DNA of 64,000 nt from positions 1,307,001 to 1,371,000 of the forward strand of contig NW_027288510.1 in assembly GCF_037038585.1 (NCBI RefSeq), read 5' to 3'. The translations under genes and the position numbers were made by a program. Of this stretch, positions 53,901 to 62,900 are shown in pieces. Source of the DNA: Patagioenas fasciata (lineage: Eukaryota; Chordata; Aves; Columbiformes; Columbidae). Every line of letters begins with the position of its first letter. The stretch's first letter is position 1. The notes beneath the pieces are model-generated. The model was not told the DNA's origin and did not search any database. It saw only the letters and a list, made by a program, of their open reading frames with translations.

Positions 53901-56900
53901 TCCCTTCCCATCCTCTGCAGCCTGGCAGTGTCACCTCTTGGGAAAATGTCCCGCTCCCCCAGTGGTGGTGGCAGCACTGGGCAGCTCTGCTGCCATCCCA
54001 CCTCATCTGTCTCCCTAGGTAGGGCCAAGTAAGGGCTGGTTGAACATCCATTGTCTCAGAGGACCAGGAGAAATGTGCACAGGAATGTACTGGTGGCCAC
54101 TCTCTGCTTGCACTTGTCCTGGGGCCACCCGAGCAGGGCAGCAGGTTTTACCACAGACACGTAATATGAAACAGTGCAACGAACCAAAGGAAAGGGATCC
54201 TTCCCTCTTCACGTGCTCATGGGCTACCCATGCACCAGTGTAACTGCAGCTTTTATGAAAATTCGAAAACAAATGCACATATGCATTCATATTCACTTCG
54301 ACACACCAGCACATCCGCTTGAACAAATACCTAGTAAGGCAAAAAAATAATGTGGAAATACCAGTTGTCCCTTGCTTTGTCTTGCAAGGTTGCTTGAAAT
54401 GAAGTGATGAGGGGAAATTGAGACGGAGAGAGATGCAGCAGTTTTCCTCATTAACAGGCTGGTGTGCACTATGCTTTTAATTATTGTTTTACAGCTCACT
54501 CCGCAGGCTCTCCCTCTGACTCCAGATACTGCAGCTTCTACTGTCCCTGGAGTGTGGGACAGCCACGGAAGGAGGAAACAGACACTGGTCAAAACGCACA
54601 GTGCCCCAGCTCAAAACCTCCCCACTGGCTTTTGTCTGCAGCCCATATCCACAGTGTGCCCATGGCATCCATGGAATCCCAGCAGTCAGTGCCCCAGAGC
54701 CTTTACAGGGTCCCAGTAAACCTGTCACCAACACTGTCCTCATGATAACCTGCAGTTATTCCTGTGTCTATTTATATTCCTCTCTACACTGACCAGCATA
54801 ATTTGGTTTATTTCACATCAAACCCTACTGGAAACCATCATTATGAATACTTTTAAAATAGGCACCAGTCATGACAGTTTTCAACATAGTTAATTAAGGA
54901 ACACATAAAAGTATATGGCACATTTAAAGCAGTAAAACTGCAAACACCAGCAACCTGTACACTGGCCATCCAACCCTACACACTGAGAACGCAGCAACAA
55001 TCAACAAAGAAATTCATTTGGGATGTGTGTGGAGAGCAGATGAATGTGTGTGGTTAGCCACATGCAATGTCTGTACAAGAGGTACATACAGTATCTGTAT
55101 AAGAGGTATATACAGTGTCTGTATAACAGGTACATATGGTGTCTGTATGTCTGTGGTCTCCAGACACAGCCATGTGGTAAGGAGAGCATAGGGAGCTCCC
55201 ACATTCACACTCAGACCTGCTCTCTGCAGAACATCTCCTGTGGCTCAAGGAGCCCTTGGCCACACTGGGAGCTCAGGGATGACACCCCAATGTCCCTGCC
55301 TCAGGTGACAGATCTGGCAAACAGGGACACCCCTGAGCCACAGCACCCCAGTTTGATGGGCTATGAGGATGCGAAGGGACAACCTGGTGAGGAACGTGTC
55401 CCTGCTCCTCCCCAGGCCCACGTGGCACAGCCAAGGGGATCCTGCCATCTGGCCTCTCCAAGACAGGCAGGACCCAGCTCTAGGGTGTCATAGAATCATA
55501 GAACCATTTCAGTTGGAAGAGACCCTTAAGATCATTGAGCCCAACCATAACCTAAATCTGTCTCTGATGGCACCAGGAGACCTGGGAGATTACATTGCTT
55601 TATTTACAGCTGTGCAAACCACACCTCCAGTAATCCTCCTTTTCTTGCCCCAACAGGAGCAAGGAGTCCAACGGGACTCCTGAGAGCAAAAAACACACCT
55701 ATCAACCTGACCAGCTTACATATGCACTGAGCAGGACATAGTAAAACACAGTCTTAGACTCGCTGTAACAGGAGACCTAACAGCAAAAGAGTGGCCCCAT
55801 TCCCTGGTATCAGGTGAAGCTATAGAAAGGAAAGATGCCAGCAAGTGATCTCCTGGCTACAGAGTTCTCCTGACGGTTTGCAATGTTTTTCAAGACCAGA
55901 GTCTCACCTCCACCATCTCCAGTCTCTTCAGGAAGGTGTCCAGCCTCGCAAACACCATCGTGGAGCTGAAGTCCCACTCCCTCACTTCTTGGCCTGGTTC
56001 ATAATACATGTGCAGTTTTTCCCTTCTCTCCTCAAATGCCTCTTTGAACACGTTCAGGATACCGAGCACCATTCGCACCTTGCCCAGGCTCTCCTCCATG
56101 TCCCCTTTCAGAAGGTCTTCTGGAGACAGGTACACCAGGGCCTGGAAGAGCAAAATCACACCTGAGAGGTCACTTCTGCCATCATGGAAAACAAGGACTT
56201 CTTGTGTTGAACACATTTGAACCTGTTTATTAAGTTAAATGTTGCCTAAAGAATCACTTTTCCAGGGAAGGACAATAGGAAGAAGGGGAGAGGGGACACA
56301 GGGGACTGCAAACACAGGCATCACAGCCACAGACCTGCTCAATGAGAAGGTTGCAGATCTCCTGGAGCAGCACCACTATCCGCACGGGCATGTTGTAGTG
56401 CTTGGAGGTGACCCAGATCAAACACACCACGTGGAGCAGGGGGAGCAGGAAAGGCTTCACCTCGCTGAACTCAACCCTCTCTACGTCTTCCAAGCGGCGC
56501 TTGAGGGGTGTCAGGTGCAGGTGAACGTCCTGAGCTTCAGTCAAAGCTGTGTTGAGAGACGTGAGAAGCGGTAAGAACCACCCAGCTGCGGTGTGCTGGG
56601 TTCCCAGCTAGGTGCTGGCCTCACCACATGGAAAAGTGCCTGGGAAAAGAAACTGTCCTGACAAGCACTGAGCACCCTCAGCCACCTGTGTGCTGCAGGT
56701 CACTCACTCGTGAACATCACTCACCTGCGGCAGTAACCAGAACAGAAATAAGCTGATGTGATGGCAGGGGACAGGGAGCTGGGACAGGGCTTCGTGGAGA
56801 GCCTGAGTCCACAACTGCTAAAAAGTCACACGGAATTTGCCCAACAGCACCAAAAATACAGTGCTGCCATGGCTGTGAGCCATGGCCTTGCTGTACAGCA

Positions 56901-59900
56901 CGACAGGCTGTACAGCCTTGGCCTGAGCCCTTTTTAGCTCAGTTTTGGCTCAAGCAACTCCTTGTCCAGTGGGCAGATGACGACGGCCCCACCAGTCCTG
57001 ACTGTAATAGAAAACCTGTCAACAGTAAAGCAACTGATGTCTGACTCGTCGAAAGCTTTAGCTTAGCTCTGTACAGCTGTGTGGTTTTACCCTGAAGAAT
57101 TACCCCAGAGCGCAAGCATTAATAAAACCAGATCGTTGTGCAATTAAACCTGTGGACCAACAAGAAGTGACAGAAGTGCTTGAATGCATGCAAAAATAAC
57201 CCCTAAGGCCCAAGACCAAGGAAGAAGAGACTCCCACTATCAGCATCACCCTCCCAGCAAATCCACCAACAGCAGCCACACCAGTACAATGCCAGGGAAA
57301 GGGGCAGAGACTTAAAAGCAGGTGCACACAAATCTGAACTGCGCTGTAATGGAAATTAACAATTATAGTCCAAATTATCCAATTAGGGTTAGTATCGCTG
57401 TAGCCGGATTAAAACCAAATATTTGTTGTATTTTGATTAAACCCTTAAAGTATTAATTAGTTTAACAATGAACCCTTGGCTCCTTATATAAGGGGTGTTT
57501 CTCCAGCCCATTTAAACTGCACAATGCAGAGTGTGACACAGATCCTTAAGAGATTCAATGTTTGCACGTGAAGTGGTGAAGAACAGTGTTTTCTGCCAGC
57601 ACGTGCACAGCTAACACAGTCTAGATGGTTTCATTGTGCCAGAGAGCAGCTGGGTTGGACATGGATGTCCAGCTGTGTTGGTCTGCAGGGACAGACCAGC
57701 AGGACTACACTGTTTTTCACTACAGACAGGGATTTGCAATATTTCCTTGGGCTGCGCTCAACTCCCCTAAGCAAAGCAAAGCAAGGAAATTCAGGCTGCA
57801 GTGGCCAAAGCCTGAGAAGCAGCGCTCTAACAAAGCAGTCTTAGGTACAAGATCTGTCCTCTTAGTCTGAACTCCCGTTCCTGCATAATAACACCAGAGG
57901 AGCTGGTGGAAGTTGAGGTGAGTCCTGTTAGAGTAATGCAAACACTTTATTACAGCAGAATAAATTCCCAAACCCATTCACCCTGAACTTTGGCAAGAGT
58001 CTGGCTCAACAGACCAGCGATGGAGCTTGTCCCAGCCTGGAAACAAAAGCCTAGACTCAAGCACAAGCAGCCCAGTCTCAATTCACAAACTAGAAAGATT
58101 TGGCTTGAAATCAGTCACACCAGGCCATGAAGAAAGGCCAGAAGCCAGTACTGTGGTAAAGTTGCCCCAGCATCTCACCTGCCTCAACATCCATTAGCAT
58201 GGTTTTGAAGGCTGGGATGTAGCTGCTCTCAACTCTCTCCAGCAGCTCCATCATGTTCCTGACCTTCCTCGTTGTCAGCTGGTTGTAAATGCATTCCAGG
58301 TCATCACACCTACAGCAACCGAGACACAGAATCACAGAATCAGTTGGTTGGAAGAGACCCTCAAGATCATCGAGTCCAACCATAACCTAACCCCTGGCAC
58401 TGCCCCGTGTCCCTGAGAATGTCATCTCTGTGACTGTTCAACCCCTCCAGGAATGGTGACTCCACCACTGCCCTGGGCAGCCTGTTCCAATGCTTCACAA
58501 CCCCTTCTGGGAAGAAATGTTTCCTAATATCCAACCTCAGCCTCCCCTGGCGCAACTTGAGGCCGTTTCCTCTCATCCTGGCGCTTGTTCCTGGGGAGCA
58601 GAGCCCGACCCCCCCTGGCTCCAAGCTCCTTTCAGGCAGTGCAGAGATCAGAAGGTCTCCCCTCAGCTCCTGTTCTCCAGCTGAACCCCCCAGGTCCCTC
58701 AGCCACTCCCATCACACTTGTGCTCCAGCCCCTCACCAGCTCTATTCCCTTCTCTCAACTCACTCCACTACCTCAAGGTCTTTCTTGGCCTGAGGGGCCC
58801 AAAACTGATTTGAGGTTTGGCTTCCCCAGCGCTGAGTACAGTGGGACAGTCATTGCCCTGGGCCTGCTGGCCACACTGTTCTTGATGCACACCAGGATGC
58901 TGGTGGCCATGTTACCCACCTACACTGGGCCATCAGCTGTCCCCCAACATCATCTGTTTCCCCTGGGCCTGATTCAGGGCTTCCTCCAGCTACACATGGA
59001 CTGTGGAAATGGGAGAAAGCTGCATGAGGCACAGACAAACCCTACAGGACAGAAAGTGCTGAGTTCAGCATGACAGCAGCTCTGCTACTGACAGAACATC
59101 GCTGAAAAAAAGCCATCGTGTTTCTGCAGGCATTAGCAACAGCTCTCCAGCCAGCAGGGCTTTGCCCCGAGTCAGCCTGAACCAGTACAGCACAAAGGTT
59201 TTCAAAGGGCAGGAGGAAATACCACTCCCAGGCTCCTGAGCATCTAAAGCCCCTCTGGCCCTGACAGATGAACAGCAGCCAGCTGAGATGCACCATTTCC
59301 AGACAGCCCCCAGCAGGTGTCCATCAGCAATTACTCCTGTGGATGGCTCCTAGTGAACAGTGACGAAAGAGTGCCCAGAGCGGGTGTGGAGTCTCCTTCT
59401 CTGAGACATTCGAACCCGCCTGGACCCACCTGTGTGATCTGCTCTGTGACCCTGCGTGAGCAGGGCTTGGACTGGGGGATCTGCAGAGGTCCCTTCAGCC
59501 CAACCAGCCTGGGATCCTGTAAAGGGCATTTCTGAAAAAAGTCCCTTGAGGTGTAGCCCCTGTGGTGGGGCTAAGTTAAAACACAGCCAGCTGCCCAGTG
59601 ACCTCCCAGGCACTTTGCAGATCATGATGATTTTCTGTGCGGGAGCAATTTTCCTTAGTTGAAGCCTACATGAACCCCAAGTGGCCTGTTCTTCTCAACT
59701 CATGGAATTAGCAGCTCCACCACCAGCACTCTCCCTCTACACAAAACCAGCACCACAGGGCACCATGCACTGGCCAGGCTGCTCTGGGTACCTGTTCTTC
59801 CAGAACTCCAGCTCCACCTTCGGGTTCGGATTGCTGCCTTGCAGGAGAGGCTCTGAAGACTCTTTCTTCAGTGCCTCCTGGATCTGGTGGCTCCAGTCTA

Positions 59901-62900
59901 TGATGGCCGACTCCATGGCATACACCAGAGATTTATCTATCCGTTCCATGCTGTAGTAAACAGAGTACGTGATTAACTTTGTTGATGTGCATTGCTCAGT
60001 TGGATCTACTTCCAATGGCCGTGTGGGCAGCTGGATTTTACAGGGTTTCACATTTCAAAACCACAAAACAATCAAACCCCATAAGATTTTGTCACTGGTT
60101 TAATATAGGAATTACACTCTGGAGAAAATGGCTGAATGTCTGCAGCAGTGTGGGCAACAACACTGTTCATAAAGTGAATGGTGGAAATGAAGAGCCAGTC
60201 GCCACCTCTCTGCACAGCCAGTCATTGTCACATCAGATCCATTCAGGTTCAGGATCTGACCTGGAGACTCACACATCCAGCAAGATTCTCTCTCCCCATA
60301 CCATTCTCCCTCAAAATATTCTACATCCCTGCAGTCATTAACTCACTTAATTCAGCAAGAAACACCACCAAGTGGGCTGGGAAGCTGAGGACAGGTCACC
60401 CCACTGCCTTGGAAGCAGTAACTTCTCACAAAATCCCACCCGCACCACGTCCTGTCTGAGGAGTGATTCATTCCACTGCACCCACACATCTCCTGGGGTT
60501 CCACAGGGGCACGCACGCAGCCCAGACACGATGACAACTTGATGTACAAACGCATCTGCTTCTCTGGACCTTCCAGAACCTGTTATTTTGGGGTGGTACT
60601 CACGATTTCTCATTTTCCAGATCAATGTCCTCAATTCCCTCTGAGCCAGCTGGGAGAGGCAGCAAGGTCTTGCCGTCTACTTGGCCAACAACTGTGAAAA
60701 TGGTACTTTTGAGGTTGTGGACATGACGCACGATGTCTTGTGACACCACTTGTGGCCAGCCCTGATGGTTCTTCTTGTTCGTTAGGATGGGCACGATCAC
60801 CTACAGCGGGAGTCACGGAAGACCAATGGAGAAAAAAGTGCAGCAGGAGACGGACGGGCCACCAGGCTCTGAGGTCTGTGCTTGGCCAAGCCTGGAGACC
60901 CATATTCATTGCTGTCTCAAGCAGTTCCCATGTGAAATAGAGGCAGCTGATGATGAATGGGCATCTCTACAGGCCCACTTTATACAGCAGAACACCCTTT
61001 TCCCCAAATCCAAGCAGCCAAGGAGGGTGGAAGCCAGTAGGCAAAGTGAGCAGCCCCATCCCCAGGCTCTCCCAGCCTTTCAAGCCCGCAACTGGAGATG
61101 GCCCCATGGGCTGCTGTCCCTTGCCCTCACAACTGTCCCCGGTGCTTGGTCCCCATGTCCCTGCCCATGGGCACAGCCGTCAGGCTGCCCTTTGAGCCTG
61201 CCAGGGCTGGGCTGAGCTCAGTGTGCTGCAAGGGAAGGTCTGCTGGTACCCCCTGGGATACACTGGTGGTGAGGGTCCCCCAGGTCCCAGCTGCAGCCCA
61301 CCAAACAGGAGCTTTGCCTTTATCAGCACTTTTACTGACCCGGCAGCATGGGGTTGTGGGGCTGGTCGGGGTTTGCCCAGATTTGAGCTGCTTTTGGCTT
61401 GTTTGAGCTGTGACAGCAACACCGTGTCTGTCACCTATCCTGGCTGGCTCTGCACTGGGACCAGCCTGTGGCAACAGCCTAACAAAGCCAGGTTGTCCCT
61501 AGTGACAAACAACAGCCCTTTGTGTTACTGGACTCAGGGTGGGGGTAGGGGAGGGGGGGGAGGTGACTAAAGGCATAAAAATAGCTGCAAATGGACATAA
61601 AATTGAAACGGAATAAAGCAGCTCAGCACCTCCATGGTGCTGTCCCAGGATGCTGAAGACTCTTTGGAACTGTGGCTGGCTCTGTAGACCCGAAGAAGAC
61701 CCGACCAGCCACCTTCGTGCCCAGGGAGCCGTGGGAAGGGGGAGCACAACCCCAGGGAACACACGGGCAGGTGCTGACGAGTTCACCTTCAGCAGTTTTA
61801 GCTGCATTATTAGCAAGATGTGTCTCTATTACTTAAAGCATGTGGACTGCTAATGCCAGTGATGTTGTAACCAGGCAAATGATAGCCGTTCATTTTCTTT
61901 CTGACTGTTAAAATGATAACTGGACTCAGGATGAAGCCCCAGCCCACAGAGCAGGTGTGTTCCCTTCGGCACCGCAGGAGTGAAGCAACAAGTGGACAAG
62001 GTCACCAGCTGTGACCCCTCACTGAATAAAGACAAAGTGTGGGCAGAGGAACACACGACCCCAACCCCAGGAAATTCAAGACCTTTTTCACCTTCACGCA
62101 GACCCACCCCATCTGCCTGACCCAGCACCACCGCTGCTTTTGCCTTCAAGTGAAGCTTGAGAGGAAAATAGGATGAAAACCAGGCACAATCTGCTCCCTG
62201 CAGAAATACTGCATGTCTGCACAGGGGAGAGCAAAGCCTGCAAACACGCAGCTGGGACGCACAATCCCGGCTCCCAAAGGCATCCAGAAAACAGGATTTA
62301 ACAGGATCTGCCAAAGTGTTCCTACCCCACCATCTACCCATAGCAGACGGTGCTTGCAATGCTATTGGCCAGCCGTGATGCAAAACCACTGTTTGTGCAG
62401 ACTTCGCAAGACCACGGGGCTCATCAAAACAAAAGCTCCCCGTATAAATAATGTGTTTTCTCACAAAACCAGGATAACCAGTCTGGCAGCCTGCTCTTGG
62501 GAATCCAATCTATCAGTCACCATCTTAATATACCAAACATCATGATCAGAGCTTCTCAAATCCAGCAGCTCCTCTGCTTTCCCATTACAGCCTCATTCCT
62601 GAGACTTCTCCAGGTGAGGAGCCATCAGGAATAAACCGAAACAACATTGTCTAGTTCAGGCTAATAACACAGCAAAGCAAAAGCACTCGAACCTCTTGAC
62701 GATCTCTTTAAGAAAACATCAGCCCACCTGAGATAACCCGACACTGAGCTACAGGAGGCTCCTGAACATCACAAAACACTTTTTCACTATGAGAGTAATC
62801 GAGCACTGGCCCAGGTTGCTCAAAGAGGTTGTGAAGTCTCCATCCTTAGAGATAATGAAGAGCTACCTGGACATGGCCCTGGGCAACTGGCTCTGGATGG

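Larger units (their letters stand above)
53418..55907. other. DNAH9 intron 6-7, mostly unrecognised
   Basis: Apart from the short tandem repeat near 55065 and a CR1 tail at 55488, no exon or element was recognised in this 2.5-kb intron. Confidence 0.5.

Noticed and set aside
61850-62464. 204-codon minus-strand open frame in DNAH9 intron 1
   Set aside because: No recognisable domain, no splice or promoter context, and it overlaps a plus-strand open frame; probably chance.
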